From Prorocentrum cordatum (lineage: Eukaryota; Sar; Dinophyceae; Prorocentrales; Prorocentraceae), in assembly GCA_963575745.1 (NCBI GenBank), contig CAUYUJ010019098.1, positions 20,001 through 84,000 on the forward strand: a stretch of DNA of 64,000 nt. The letters are read 5' to 3'. Positions 1 through 12,170 of this stretch are shown here, piece by piece. The notes beneath the pieces are model-generated. The model was not told the DNA's origin. It saw nothing but the letters and a program-made list of their open reading frames with translations, and ran no database searches. The position numbers and the translations under genes were made by a program. Every line of letters begins with the position of its first letter. The first letter of the stretch is position 1.

Positions 1-221
1 GGAGCTCTGGCACGATTCAGGATCGCCAAGACCTCACAAGCAGCTTAACTCGTGGCGTTTAAATCCTGAGCACGGTGTTTCGGCACGCTTCAGGACTTGT
101 ACACGGTTGTCCCTCAACGGGGCAATTCCCGCAGTGAAAATGCACCCTTGCAGGGGCCTATGGAGAGACGGCTTGGAGGGAGGGTGTCTTCCAACATCGT
201 TCATAAGTCTTGGGGTTGCAC
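1..221. other. unassigned left edge
   Basis: No gene is recognised. Two similar phrases around a CACG-TTCAGGA core (near 10 and 88) suggest a short degenerate duplication, but nothing more can be supported. Confidence 0.4.
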
Positions 222-822
222 TGGTCCTCCTCCTCCTCCTCCTCCTCCTCCTCCTCCTCCTCCTTGTCCTCCTCCTCATCCTCCTCCTCCTCATCCTCTT
301 CCTCATCCTCCTCCTCCTGCTCATCCTCCTCCCTCTCCTCCTCCTGCTCTTCCTCGCCAACACCTCCACCACCACCTTCTTCCTCCTCCTCCTCGTCCTC
401 CTCCTCCTCATCTTCCTCACCATCACCACCACCACCACCATCATCATCAACTATATCATCAGCATCATCAACATAATCATCATCATAATCAGCATCATCA
501 TCACCGTCATCATCATCAGCAGCCTCATCAGCATCATCAGCATCATCATCACTACCACCATCACCACCACCATCATCAGCATCATCATCAGCATCATGAT
601 CAGCATCGTCATCATCATCATATTCATCAACATCATCATCAACATCAGCATCACCACCCATCACCACCATCATCATCATCGTCGTCACTGACATCGTCAT
701 CGGCATCCTCATCATGAGCATCATCAGAAGCAGAAGCAAATATCAGCATCAGCTGCAGCATCACCATCAGCATACTATCATCATCGACATCATCATAATC
801 ATCAACATTATCGTCGTCTACA
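222..822. repeat. compound (TCC)n / (ATC)n microsatellite
   Basis: A polypyrimidine CCT/TCC tract (about 222-420) passes into CAT/CAC/CAG triplets up to about 822. All six frames read as low-complexity peptides (poly-Pro, Ser, Leu, His, Asp, Glu, Met), so the long ORFs over this block are repeat artefacts. Confidence 0.9.
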
Positions 823-860
823 TAACGATATCGGAGAAAAAACGAATCATTATCTGTTCA

Positions 861-989
861 GGGCTACAGGGCTATGGGGCTCTAGAGCTATAGAGCGATA
901 GGGCTATAGGGCTATAGGGCTACGGGGCTATAAGGCTATGGGGCTATAGGGCTATAGGGCTATAGGGCTTTAGGGCTTTAGGGCTGTAG
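861..989. repeat. 9-bp GGGCTATAG tandem array
   Basis: About 14 head-to-tail copies of GGGCTATAG, with variants GGGCTACGG and, at the right end, TTTAGGGCT. The terminal variant contains the plant/dinoflagellate-type telomere heptamer TTTAGGG plus CT, but the period is nine, so it is not a telomere. A degenerate reverse-oriented relative lies at 9915-10060. Confidence 0.85.
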
Positions 990-1005
990 CACCATCACCA
1001 GCATT

Positions 1006-1061
<56 letters not shown>

Positions 1062-1260
1062 CATCCTCATCCTCATCCTCATCCTCATCCTCATCCTCAT
1101 CAGAATTCGCCTTCCTCGCCTCCTCCTTATCATCGTAATCGTCATCATCAGCGGCAGCCTTCTCATGATCAGTAGCAGCAGCATCACCACAATCAGCATC
1201 ATCACCAGCACCACCACCATCATCATCAGCACCACCATCATCAACAGCAGCAGCAGCATC
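986..1260. repeat. (CAT)n and (CATCCT)n microsatellite
   Basis: A pure CAT run (about 1003-1056) is followed by a CATCCT hexamer run to about 1109 and then by mixed CAT/CAG/CAC triplets. No coding feature is supported. Confidence 0.9.
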
Positions 1261-1378
1261 CTCGGACCTCTACAGGCGGGCGGGCCCTCCTTGAAGGCGG
1301 CGCAGTCGTCCGCATCAATGGAGGCCCTCAGCGCCTCGAGCGCCTGGCTCCGAGGGCCAGGCCGGCGCCGCCCAGGAA

Positions 1379-1512
1379 CGGGGCACCTCGGGCACCTCGG
1401 GCGCCTCGGGGCGCCTCCGGGCGCCTCGGGGCGCCTCCGGGCGCCTCAAGGCGCCTCAGGGCGCCCCGGGCGCCTCGGGCACCTCGGGCGCCTCGAGGCG
1501 CCCGAGGCGCTC
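1379..1512. repeat. 9-10 bp GGGCGCCTC array
   Basis: Tandem GGGCGCCTC / GGGCACCTC units containing the palindrome GGCGCC. The array is strongly GC-rich and translates to repetitive Arg/Gly/Pro peptides, which are not taken as genes. Confidence 0.8.
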
Positions 1513-1758
1513 AGGAGCGCCCGAGCAAGACGAAGCCAGGACAAGCAAAAAAAATCGAACCAGGACGAGTCGGGGATCTCTTGGAGCCTGCGGTCCTGGA
1601 GGAGGTATCGGGCGGCGCGATCTTATGAGAGCGTTCTGGAAAGCCCTGAGCGATCCGGGGCGCTCTGGAACAGATTGCCTCTGTCGTGGTCCCGCCCAAC
1701 TGAGCGCCTCGAGCGCCTCCAGCGCGGCCAGGCAGCCTCCTGCGGCTGGTGTCTGTTG

Positions 1759-1841
1759 CTCCTCCTCCTCCTCCTCCTCCTCCTCCTCCTCCTCCTCCTC
1801 CTCCTCCTCCTCCTGCTCCTCCTCCTCCTCCTCCTCCTCCT
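1759..1841. repeat. (CCT)n polypyrimidine tract
   Basis: A nearly pure CCT run of about 83 bp with one CTG interruption. Confidence 0.95.
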
Positions 1842-3028
1842 TTCGTTTCGTCCGACCAAGCGAGGACCAGCCGTCAAGAATCCCCTCACGCCGTGTCAAG
1901 TCGGCCGAAGACAAATAATGACAGCAGTACGGCAGACCTCCTCGGAGCCTGCTTGCCAGACGGGTGTCTGCCTCCCACGGCTGATACCTGCCGTGGCGGC
2001 GTGGGCGTTAGCTTCTGACACCGCATGGGTCGCTCGAGTTTGAGCAATCTCAGGTATCCGACAGCGGAGGTGGCTCAAGATTGGCCTGGTTTACGGGGAA
2101 ACTAAATGGTACCAATACCGCTAACCCCCAGACCTCTCCTGGGGTGCCTTCTGACCAGGGTTTCGAAGCGAATCCAACGGTGGCGACGAAGGCCTCCAAG
2201 GAGGCCCAAAAGGGGGAAACCGAGGAAAAGGTAGCGGTATGGGTACTGTTTCCATCTTTGAACTCAGGCCGCGACCTTCCACCTTGAGCGCCCGCGCCAA
2301 CGTCGCCACCGCATCGGCGCGGCGCGAACCTGCCACATCTGGGGAGCCCTTTGGGCCTGGTGCACGAGATCCTGTGGCACGACTCCGAAGCGGCGCATAT
2401 AGATGAATTTTCGGCAGCGAGCGAGAGGGAAAGCAAGAAGGAGAAAGCCTTCTCAGAAGACCGCAGGACTTCTCAGAAGCCCTCGCGCTTTCTGAAAAAT
2501 GTGCTGTGTCTTCGGGAGAAGGCTAAGGAAACTTCTCGGAAGGCCAGATGACTTCCGAGCCTTCTGAGAAGGTTTTCTCCCTCTCACTTCCCACCTGGGC
2601 TCGCCGGCGAATGATGGCGGTGAATTGTCAGCGCAGCGTTAAGCACGTCGTCCGTCGTCCTCGTCGTTGTGACCGTAGTCGTCGTCGTCGCTGACGTCGT
2701 GCCCGTCCTCCTCTTCCTCTCGCAGAATGTTGGCACCAGGATCCCAGAGACGGCTGGGTGCGAATCGGGAACGCATGTGTGAACGGCCACCGAAACACAT
2801 GGGTGGGCGCGACGCCATGAGCGGCTGCCAAAAGTATTACAAAAGGCCGAACGTCGACCACAAACGGAAGGGGAACAGCTACTTACGCTCGGGTATGACT
2901 AGACTGCGCTGCGCTGGATGGCGCGGCGTAGCGTCACATACCATGTTCTGCCGTACAGTGATGTTGCGCGCGGGTTTTTCCATAAACTCGCCTAACAGTA
3001 CTTCTACTTCGTGGCTCCTACCTCTTGC
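1842..3028. other. unique DNA, no gene recognised
   Basis: No ORF resembles a known family. Between about 2452 and 2575 the near-palindrome CTTCTCAGAAG or CTTCTGAGAAG occurs three times with GAAGG/CTTCC words between, suggesting a small degenerate repeat. Confidence 0.5.
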
Positions 3029-3190
3029 CTAAGTAAATGGGCCTGGCTGGCGGTCTGGCGGATCCGTGCTCGCAGTCGCCGCCTCGTCGCCGCCCGTCGT
3101 CTCGGCCTGGCTGGCGGTCTGGCGGCTCCGCGTTCGCCGTCGCAGCCCCGTCGTCGCCGTCGCCGCGCCGTCGCCGCCTCGCACAGTGTG
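3029..3190 (+). repeat. GCC-rich tandem, first part of a composite array
   Basis: Two copies of a unit beginning GGCCTGGCTGGCGGTCTGG (near 3038 and 3105, about 67 bp apart), followed by GTCGCCGCC words. This GC-rich block abuts the AGATTGCACCACAT array to its right. The same order, GC-rich array and then CACCACAT array, occurs at 61960-62460. Confidence 0.7.
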
Positions 3191-3195
3191 CTCCG

Positions 3196-3600
3196 CATAG
3201 ATTGCACCGCAAAGATTACACCACATACACTGCACCACACAGAATGCATCGCATGTCTTCGCCACATGGATTGCACCACATAGATTGCATGTCGTAGATC
3301 GCACCACATCGATTGCACACCAAGATTGTACAACACAGATCGCACCACACATGCTGCACCACGTAGCTTGCACCATATAGTTTTGCACCACATAGATTGC
3401 TCCACGTAGATTGCCCAAACTACAGTGCACCATATATCTATATATACTGCACAACATAGATCGCACGACGGATTGCACAGCGAAGACCGTAACATAGATC
3501 GAACCACAAAGGTTGCAGCACCTAGATAGCCCCGCAAAGGTTGTACCACATAGACTGCACCACATGTATTGCTTCGCATAGGTTGCACAACGTCGGCAAG
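3196..3600 (+). repeat. short tandem array, unit near AGATTGCACCACAT
   Basis: About 25-30 degenerate 13-15 bp units built on TTGCACCACATAG. The array ends at a phrase, TTGGGGTCCACGCTAGATAA (3612 onward), that also closes the related array near 62470. ORFs over it encode repetitive Cys/Trp/Val peptides and are rejected. Confidence 0.85.
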
Positions 3601-4387
3601 AAGCACACTGCTTGGGGTCCACGCTAGATAACATGTTTGTCATCACTGTCGACACCCGCATCGCTGCATCAACCATCATGGCCAACGTCATATGCTCGAT
3701 ACGTATAAAATAACACCGGTTGCAAAAATGACAATAACTCGTAGTAACAACCCGCTGGAAACACGGATTATCCCAGCTGTCCTTGCCATGCTGATGCCGT
3801 CAATGCTTCAATAAATCAAAGACGGCGCCTCCTTCTCTACGTTCACCAGCACTGACGCGATGGCGGCCTGGATACAGCTGCGTCCGCCCGCTCCCTCATA
3901 AACAAGTTCATATCACACGTCCTGATTTCCCTGTGCCATTACATCGCCCTTCACTGCCTCCCTGGTCGAATGTGGGATTCATCTGTCGCCTCCCCAACAC
4001 CACCACACTTCTCCCTGGGACGCGCCCGTGAGTCTAGCCAATGGAACGCGATGGGGGGCGCCCTCAAACCGAAACGGCTTTTATGCGCAACGCCTTGGCA
4101 GAGCACCAACATACAGTCTTCCTCTGCCGGCCAAGTAACATCACTGCTGCGAGTGCAACAAAAGGATGACTCCGAACGAACTCCTCCCAGCCTTGTGGAC
4201 GAAAGGCACGCAAGAGACCCGTGCCCGAGCCGGCACACAAAGAGCCGACTGGGGCCTGAGGTATGGAAGAGGCGCACGGCCCAATGCGTAGGCGCAGCAC
4301 GGCGGTGCAGCAAGCGCGCGGGCCGGCGGGCGCGCCAAGGCGGGGCGTGCAGCCGCACAGTGGGAGCAAACACTGCGCACTCTGGGT
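3601..4387. other. no recognisable gene
   Basis: Mixed-composition DNA. Overlapping open frames on both strands (for example plus 3970-4728) have no family signature. Apart from the shared phrase noted at its left edge, I see nothing in it. Confidence 0.5.
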
Positions 4388-4560
4388 TTATTAATAAGCG
4401 TGGGGGGGTACCCCCCAACGGGGGTCGACCTCGCATCGTCGTCGCGCCGCGAAGGGGGTCGGAGCGCCTTCGGCGCGCGGTGGCTGCCCGCGACGGGGGT
4501 CGATGCGGGGCTGTCGGCGGGGGTGACGCCCCCCCGACGCTTAGTACTCAAAACTCGGAG
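4388..4560. repeat. G-run / C-run palindromes
   Basis: The block contains the perfect palindrome GGGGGGTACCCCCC (near 4402), repeated GGGGGTCG words and GGCGGGGGTGACGCCCCCCC near 4516. It could fold into several hairpins or G-quadruplexes; function is unknown. Confidence 0.6.
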
Positions 4561-5070
4561 CCGGCAGGTGCAACAACAAGGTCCCGAGGGAGAGAGCCGG
4601 CTGACGGAGACTTGCGCCTAAAGCCAACAGAGCAAGGCAGAAAAGAGCGGCGGCCGAGGCAGCGCGCCAGACGAGGCGGCGGCAGAGCGAGGAGGGGCCA
4701 GGAAACGAGGAGAGACGAGAGAGAATGACGACCATCACGCGCAAACTTTGTAGAATCGCGGCCCCACGCGCACCGTCGACGCGGGGGAAGTCGGGCGAGC
4801 AGACTCGCGCGGCCGGCCCAGGTCGCGCGGCGGAAGAAGTGAGATTCAAGTCAGGGCGAGTCCCACGTACTCTCGGGAGCGAGCCGTCGGAGAGAAGGGG
4901 AGAGAAGCAGGAGCGAACATGCACAGCTGAAGGGACGCGAAGGCGCAGTCCGCCTCTGCACCAAGACCAACGCCGCCGAGAGAGGCACGTCCTGATTATC
5001 CCTGCTCCCCCTGGCCATCCCCCTTCTCTTTTCACCGACCACTCTCCTCTGTTCCTCCTTTTCCTTCCCC
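4561..5070. other. GC-rich, no recognisable gene
   Basis: Purine-rich GA words dominate. The long plus-strand frame running through here only persists because it joins the Ser-coding microsatellite to the right, so it is not called. Confidence 0.45.
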
Positions 5071-5087
5071 CCTCCTCCTCCTCCTCC

Positions 5088-5120
<33 letters not shown>

Positions 5121-5158
5121 TCCTCCTCCTTCTCCTCCTCCTCATCCTCCTCCTCCTT

Positions 5159-5227
<69 letters not shown>

Positions 5228-5238
5228 ATCATCATCAC

Positions 5239-5290
<52 letters not shown>

Positions 5291-5304
5291 GTCGTCGTCA
5301 TCAG

Positions 5305-5372
<68 letters not shown>

Positions 5373-5430
5373 GCATCATCCTCATCATCCTCATCATCCT
5401 CATCCTCATCATCATCATCATCAGCAGCAG
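5071..5430. repeat. (TCC)n then (ATC)n microsatellite
   Basis: TCC units to about 5157, then an almost pure ATC run with GCA and GTC interruptions to about 5430. It yields poly-Ser, poly-Asp and poly-Met frames only. Confidence 0.95.
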
Positions 5431-5585
5431 TTCCAATCCAGGTTTCCTCACCCTCTTCGTCTTCATGTTCACCCTCATTGTCCACCACTGCGTCCTTCAC
5501 ATCTCACTCCTTCCTACATCATTACTATGTTTCCCCTTCGTTCCCACTTCTTCTCTTATACTTGTGCGAACTCTCGCGAGACGCT

Positions 5586-5915
5586 CTAGGGCGGTCTTGG
5601 GCCCATCTCGGACGGCCTCGGGGGCGATCTTGGGGCCTCTGCGAAGTTCGGGGCCCTATTGAAGCCTTGCAGGGCTGCCTTCGGGCCATCTTGCACCGTC
5701 TTTGGGCCCCATGGGCGTTCTCGGGGGGCTCTTCGGAGCCTTGGGGCTGATTCGGAAGCCGTTTGAGCTGGTGCGGGGGTGATATTGGCGCAGTCTTGGA
5801 CCTGTCTGGGGTGTCTCTTGAACCATCTTGGCAGCAATTTGGGGCCATCCTGGGCCGTCTTGATTCTCTCTTCGGAGGCCCTGTTGGAGCCACCTTGAGC
5901 CGACAAACAAGGGAG
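5586..5915 (-). repeat. 10-11 bp phased GGCC array, inverted orientation
   Basis: The strand shown reads as TCTTGGGGCC-type units; on the minus strand this is the AGGCCCCAAG unit seen in many other blocks here. Units alternate between 10 and 11 bp with much substitution. The frames encode repetitive Gly/Pro/Arg peptides. Confidence 0.7.
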
Positions 5916-6010
5916 TCCAAAAACATTGTACAAAATGCAATCGACTGGTTTGGGCTGTCTGAGCACTCCTTTGAAAATCTGAAGCACCCCTTTAAACCTC
6001 GCAGGCCGTC

Positions 6011-7634
6011 CCTTCCAGCCCCTGGTGCTCTGATGGGGGGCCCCAATCCGACCTTCGAAGACCAAGAGGCCCCTTACTTGGCCGCAACAAATATGCCCTT
6101 GAAAACGCGCAAGAGCCGCTCCCAAAATACCCCCTAGCCAACGCCAGTACGCAATCAAGTTGCGGGATTTGCATCCCGCCAGGGATTCATGGGAACGCTA
6201 TTTTCTGTGGGTGGAATGCTTCATTTCCTGAACTGAATCGGCATCACTATACTACATCGGGGGGCTGGATCCCGCCCAGAACACGCAAGACGGATGTCTT
6301 GCTAGGCTTCTAGGGGGTGAGAGCGGGGGGGTAAAGGTGGTAACGCATCCTGAACCATCTCCCCTCTCGGGGCCGCTGTCGCAGGATGAACATGTTCGCA
6401 GGTATTGTATGCACTCTGGCGAAGTGACAGAAATCCAAGGAACTTTCGTAACACCGATGCGAAGGTCCTAGAAACCCCCATTAGGCCCCAAATGGCCCCA
6501 GCAGGCCCCCAAGAGGCCTCAGGATACATGGGGCCCAGTTTGGAAGGAGAGAGGGGAAAGAGTCTTTGAACAAGAAAGTACGCAACACACATCCTGACCT
6601 CGCACCCGCTCTCCTGATGCCGCATTTCGTACCGATCTCCCCTGCCCCCACCAGCAGGCCTCCTGAGAGGCCGCTGCCTGAGCACGCTGCCGCAGCCGCT
6701 CTGAGCCGTGGAACCTGCGGTCACTCGAGCTTGAAACGACGGAAGCGAATAGCAGCGAAAGAGTCATAGCACTTGCAACCACTGGGACTGAATATCATGT
6801 AGCAGTGCGACATTTCAGCCGTCCAGCGCTCAACCGCCAACCACGGCTGGATGAGATACACCTGTGCCCAAGAATGCGTAGAAAGAACCGATACCTAATG
6901 ATACTCGATACCGTTGACTCTGGATAAGCAGCGACTGGACAAGAAGATAAAAATGACAGAACCAATATCGGTAAAATAAACAAATCCGATCTCAAGCCCC
7001 ACCACGCATGCCCAAACAACGCACGCACCACCAGATCCGCTTGCGTGCGCCAGCTCACGTGCCAAGGCCTCATGTGGCCATAGCCACGCACCCATCATCG
7101 ATTCTACTTGTGCGCGTCAGTGTACGCACGAGTGGCACGGGAGGCCAAGGGCTTGACACTACCGAACCCGTGTGCGCACACCACTCCGCACACGAAGGCC
7201 ACGAGCAGTCAGTCGGCAGGCAGCAGGCACAATCAAATCACACGTACACAAGCCACGCTACAAACATGAACACGCACCGCTGGTGTCAACTTTGCATACG
7301 ACAGCCGCACCAGCCACGAGAATCTGCGGACTGCGCACTGCAGAAGCCGCATTTTAAAAACCCAACACGCACTCCAGCCTGCACACGAGAGCCTCGAGGG
7401 GTCAAGTCAGGGCACGACCGAATCAACTTTTGCGCATGCGCAAAGGACAAGAAGAATCATCTCCCGTGCACCAATGAAACAGTAGAACAAGCATGCCAAC
7501 TCACGGGCTTTACACCACCACGTGTGCAAGCCGCCCGCCCAACATGCATTGGCCACGCGCAACGACGAAGCATGCACACGTCGACCATATGTTTGCGCAC
7601 CGCTCACGACAGAGAAGCCTGGGGCCGGCTTGGG
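6011..7634. other. no recognisable gene
   Basis: Apart from a short AGGCCCC tract near 6480-6540, the sequence is unique and shows no repeat or family motif that I recognise. Several 60-200 codon frames exist on both strands, as expected by chance at this base composition. Confidence 0.45.
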
Positions 7635-8165
7635 GGCGAGGACGAACCACGACTATGAACGCGAGGAGGGCCAGGGGGGAGGCTTACGGGGGGGAGGACG
7701 AGCCGCAGCGACGAACGCAAAGGGCACCAGGGGGGAAGCCCTGGAGGAAGCCCCGGGTACACGAACAAAACTAGGTTCCGCGGCCCAGGAGGAGAGGCCG
7801 AGGGAAGCCAAAGGGGGGAAGCCCCAAGGAGGCTAAGAAGGGAGGACGAACCACCACGACGACGAACGCGAGAAGGGCAAGGTGGTGGGCCTTCGGGGCA
7901 GTCCAGGGGGAGGACGAATCACGACGACGAGCGAAAATGAAGGGTTCCGCGGCCCAGCGGAGAGGGCCAGAGGGGTGCCAGCAAGGCAGTCTCGGGGGAG
8001 GCTGAAAAGGGAGGACGAACTACGACGACAAACGAAAACAAAGAGTTCCGCGGCCCAAGAGGCGCTCCGAGGGGAGTCAAGGGGGAAGCCCCAAAGGAGA
8101 AGACCAGGGAGGACGACGAACCACGACGACGACCTACAACGAAGAGGACCAGCGCAGGTCACGAC
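7635..8165 (+). repeat. diverged tandem block with GAGGACGAACCACGACGACG
   Basis: The phrase GAGGACGAACCACGACGAC recurs about five times, with GTTCCGCGGCCCA near 7775, 7945 and 8045 and GGGGGGAAGCCC words between. Spacings are uneven (about 100-170 bp), so this is an old, decayed tandem array. Confidence 0.65.
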
Positions 8166-9009
8166 GACACGACGCACGAACAAAATGATGTCGACTCCAC
8201 GACGGTTGCGACTCACTCAACGCGCGGAAACTATCACACAATAGGAGGGCGACCAAAAATCACGCACCGTCAATCTAAATTCCAGCGCGAAGGCATCCCA
8301 GCGCCGGAGAGTCCCCCGGGCCAGCGCCCAAGCACGAACCAATGTACTTCGCACCGCCTGCCTTAACGCATGCGTGTATGAGGCAAGGAAAACAACAAAG
8401 CGCATTCGGTTGCGGAGCGGTCAACCGTGTGCGCCAGGACCCTAAGCTTCACAACGCACCTACAACCGCAAAACCGGTCATTTGTTAACGTTCCTGGAGC
8501 GTGTCAACATTTCTTTCAAGGTATATACGGCGCGGGCGCAGACAGGCTGTTTGACGCCTGCAAGCAACTGCAAAAATATTACAAAACGACAAATCACTTC
8601 GATACAGCACTAAACTGTTTTTACGAATGCGAATGTTAGATGAAGCCCTCGTTGCGGGAAACCGTACAAACGCATCCGAATACAATTTCAAATGGTTGAT
8701 TGGGTACGCTGCACAATAATGTTCGACCAGCCCCCGTGACTTGTTCAACTGAAACTATCCGATTTAGCCAATTGAGCTCTACCTGTGCTATCCGACTTGT
8801 TCGGATGTTCACAAATGCCCGTGCTAAAAAATTGATTGAACTATAACATTCACGAATTACCTCTTGTTCGAAACATATGATACAACGCCACCACCACTGA
8901 GATTTACGAAGAGAATTCAACAAAAAAGTCTGTTTAATGAAAATTGAACGAATCACACTATGATGTTCTTTAACTGGTATTTCAAATTGATTCAAACCGA
9001 ATGTAACTT

Positions 9010-9010
<1 letters not shown>
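8166..9010. other. no recognisable gene
   Basis: Composition becomes more AT-rich after about 8480. No frame with a family signature is seen. Confidence 0.45.
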
Positions 9011-9011
<1 letters not shown>

Positions 9012-9046
<35 letters not shown>

Positions 9047-9080
9047 TATATATATACATACATACATACATACATACATG
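9012..9080. repeat. (AT)n followed by (CATA)n
   Basis: An AT dinucleotide run broken by AAAA near 9041 is followed by about six CATA units. Confidence 0.95.
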
Positions 9081-9097
9081 CTCCGTGACAACACCTC

Positions 9098-9590
9098 GGC
9101 GCAGGCCGCTCGAACTTGCGGCGTGTCCCGAAAGGCCTTTTTCTAAGCGTTTCCCATTACGCGTGCCCGGAACCTCTCCAGAAAGTCCTTTGGAAACTCT
9201 CTCCAGGTCCTTCCAGTGTTCTTCCCACGCCCTGCGGGCGCCCTGCAATACCAGGGTTCCAAAGCTCGTGCGGGCCTCCTTGCGGGCGCCCCTGCGGGCG
9301 CCCCTGAAGGCGCCCTGCTATTCCACGATAGCTCGTGGAGAGCTAAGAGGGTTCCAGATGAAGAACCGGAGCCGCAAGGTAGCCCCAAAAATCGTTCTGC
9401 CGTCGGTCCAGGCTCCCTGGAACAGGCCGCCCGAACTCATAGCGTGTCCTAAAAAGCCTTTTCGAAGCGTTTCCCAATACGCATGCCCGGAACCTCTCCA
9501 GAAAGTCCTTCGGAAGCTCTCTCCAGGTCCTTCCAAACTTTTTCGACGGGCAACTCCGCGCCCTTCAGGCGCCCTGCTATTCCGGTTTCG
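9098..9590 (+). repeat. direct duplication, 321-bp spacing
   Basis: A block of about 165 bp starting at CAGGCCGC (9102) recurs at 9423. Both contain CGGAACCTCTCCAGAAAGTC and TCTCTCCAGGTCCTTCCA in the same order. Between and after them lie CCCTGCGGGCGCC-type short repeats. The two copies differ at many sites, so the duplication is not recent. No coding function is recognised. Confidence 0.8.
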
Positions 9591-9914
9591 AATTTCAATA
9601 TGGAAGATGAGTGTACCATGATGTTTCTCGATGCCGATTCTGGATATGTTCGTTTCTTCCACTGTCGCGATCTGGTAACTCGTGCAGTCCCAAACCCGAC
9701 GCAATCTACTGGGCGCAAGAGTAAACCGTCAACCAAACTTATCGCTTGTGAAATGTGAAGCTTTCCAAGCACAGACGTCTCTACAAATAATCGCAAAAAC
9801 GATGTTCCCAAATCAGAGCTTGCATTCGTATGGTTAGATTAACTGCGTCGCCGATTTCAACGGCCCGCCCGGACGGACGCCTGGGTGCCCCAATATGGCC
9901 CGTTAACCGAATGA

Positions 9915-10060
9915 CCCTACAGCCCTATAGCCCTGCACCCCAATACCTATAGCGCTCTAGCCCTCCCTCTACCTTCCTAGCCCTCTGACCCTTGCCCTCT
10001 AGCGCTCAAGCCTTCAGCCCACTAACCCTATCTCTGGCCCTAGACCCTAACACCCCCAAA
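9915..10060 (-). repeat. degenerate CCCTATAGCC-type repeat
   Basis: Short words such as CCCTATAGCCCTG and CTAGCCCTC recur in irregular phase. This looks like an eroded, inverted relative of the 9-bp array at 861-989. Confidence 0.5.
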
Positions 10061-11920
10061 AGGAAAATATGATTGGAGCTTCTCTCCACCATCATTATTT
10101 CACCGTCCGGGCACGAAAACTACATCACAAACGCACGAATCACAATAGATTGCGACGCATACCCTGCTACGCGGACGAAAGGAGAACAGAGCGGGGGGGA
10201 AGGACAAAAAGAAAAGGCAAAAAAGAGGGGGGAAAAGAAGGAGAGATGCAGAATGATATTACTTTCTTCATAAATAAAAACGAAATTCAATCCTTACTCT
10301 CTCGCGAGCATGAACCAAGCCCGCGATTTGCACAGTTTTTTCGTAGCGACTCCAAATCTCGATATGTCTAAATGTGTATTTCGCTGGAGCAAAAGCGGTT
10401 CTTCCACCCCTCAAAAGAAATGCGGCGTCACTGAGATGGAACTGATCAAGCCTGTTGATCGCCTCTATCGAGGCTAGAAAACGGTTTGGTTTACATATTG
10501 CGGTTTATGTGTGGCAACAATGCGTATTATAAAGTTTCCAGGTCATAATTCAAGTACGACACGAACGTGAATGGTCTCAAGGCTCGATGTTTTCCAAACA
10601 ATTTGAGCACTGCAACTGTTTGGAAACATCACGCTGCCCACTGACAACAGTAGCGGTCAAACAACGAACATGTAAAGCGTCGGACACGATAACGTTGCGC
10701 AACTCGGCTAAGAAATCAAATTCCAAACCTCTCGAGACTCTAGAACAATGCTTTCGATATTGCTAATCAATTCGCGCGCTTTATAATTCTGCACCTGCCT
10801 TAGATTTCAATATCCAAATCGCAATTCAAACGCAATGCCGAGAACGTAAGATATCTGCCATAACTCAAATCTAGACTGATTTGTTTTATACACTCTACGC
10901 AAATACGTTCCATGCGACTGGGTCGTGCAATATGACAAGAATTGTGTACACGAATAAACCTGCAAACCAAAACAAAATTCCAAATTGTGTAAAAATTCTA
11001 GTAGCTGGAAAACCAATCTCCTGGGGCTCTTGACTGCCAAACCAAGTCGTTCTGAGCGAGCCACGCAATCTGCCCCGAGACATGGGAAAAGCATTTGGGA
11101 CGGAAAAAAAAGCGAAAATGAGCCGGAAAAAATGTAAAAACACTTCGAACAACCTCGGCCGCCGTCCGAGAAAGTAAATAGAGGTGTGGAAAATACCGGC
11201 CAAACATCGCCTTAAGCCACACCCGGCCGGAGAAAAAAAAAAAGTGGTGAAGCGCGCTAGGCGCCGCACCACACACCACCGCACCACCAACCGGAGAAAG
11301 GGGCGGGGATGATCATCATCAAAGACTTGGTTGTTGAAATGGCTGTCTGGAGCCTCTTTCTTTTTTTTCTATGCTAGGCATAATTTGCTCTCACAATCAC
11401 GCCAGAAACCATAGGAGCCAGGCAAGACCGTGGCTCCGCAGGAGGGCGCAAGAGAAAAAAAAAAAAAATCACTGTACGCAAGACGCCCGGCAAAACCAAG
11501 GCGACGAGGCAGGTGAAGCAAAAAACACCTAAGTGAACCGAGAAGCACGACAAGCAAAAGAAGAGGAGGAGAAGGCCGATGAAAAAACGGACGGAGCTGC
11601 ACGAGTGAAATCTCTGAGCGCAGAAAAAAAAAATCGACAGAGATTCGACCCCTCAAGTTCCGGGTGCACGGCAAGGCTCGACCCGGCTGCAGGCTCCTTC
11701 AAAACGTGGGAATACACGTACCGAGGCGAGGAAGAGAGAAAGAAGGATCAGCCGCGCCAGTCCCGGCAGCGTTTCGAAGGGTGGTGCGCTGGCACTCTGG
11801 TCGAAAAAAGCGAAGGCCAGACGGGCGAACGCGGCGCGAAGTCTATGTGCAATGCCGATAAAAAAAATTGGAAGTCATGCACAGACTCCGCCGTTACAAT
11901 GAAATCTGGGAGCAAGTTGT
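10061..11920. other. no recognisable gene
   Basis: Mixed DNA with several A-rich runs (for example 11105-11115, 11230-11242 and 11455-11468). Open frames on both strands are short and show no motif that I recognise. Confidence 0.45.
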
Positions 11921-11923
11921 ATA

Positions 11924-11979
11924 TTTTTTTTTTTTTTTTTTATATATTTTTTTTTTGTTTTTTTTATTTTTTTTTTTTA
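11924..11979 (-). other. A-rich tail of the LINE fragment (minus strand)
   Basis: On the strand shown this is a T tract with a few A, G and TATATA breaks; on the minus strand it is an impure poly(A) of about 55 nt. It lies about 190 bp downstream of the stop codon of the reverse transcriptase relic, the place where a non-LTR retrotransposon carries its 3' tail. It could also be an independent microsatellite. Confidence 0.5.
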
Positions 11980-12170
11980 TCAGCCTCGATCACAACACAA
12001 CTCCTCACCTCGTGCCAACTCAGCAGAGCGGCAGAAAGGCCGCTCGAAGAGTTGCAACACGCTTCGCGCGGCAATCGACGAGAGCGGAAGGAAGAAGAGG
12101 AGGAAGGGAGGAGAACGCGGAAGGAGAGGAGGAAATGCAACAAAAGCGCCAGCTGATTTCGGACGCCACT

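Noticed and set aside
861-989. Telomere
   Set aside because: The period is nine, not seven, and the array is internal.
2452-2575. Heat-shock-element-like TTC/GAA palindromes
   Set aside because: The spacing is three bases (TTCTCAGAA), not the two of a true element, and no gene start is nearby.
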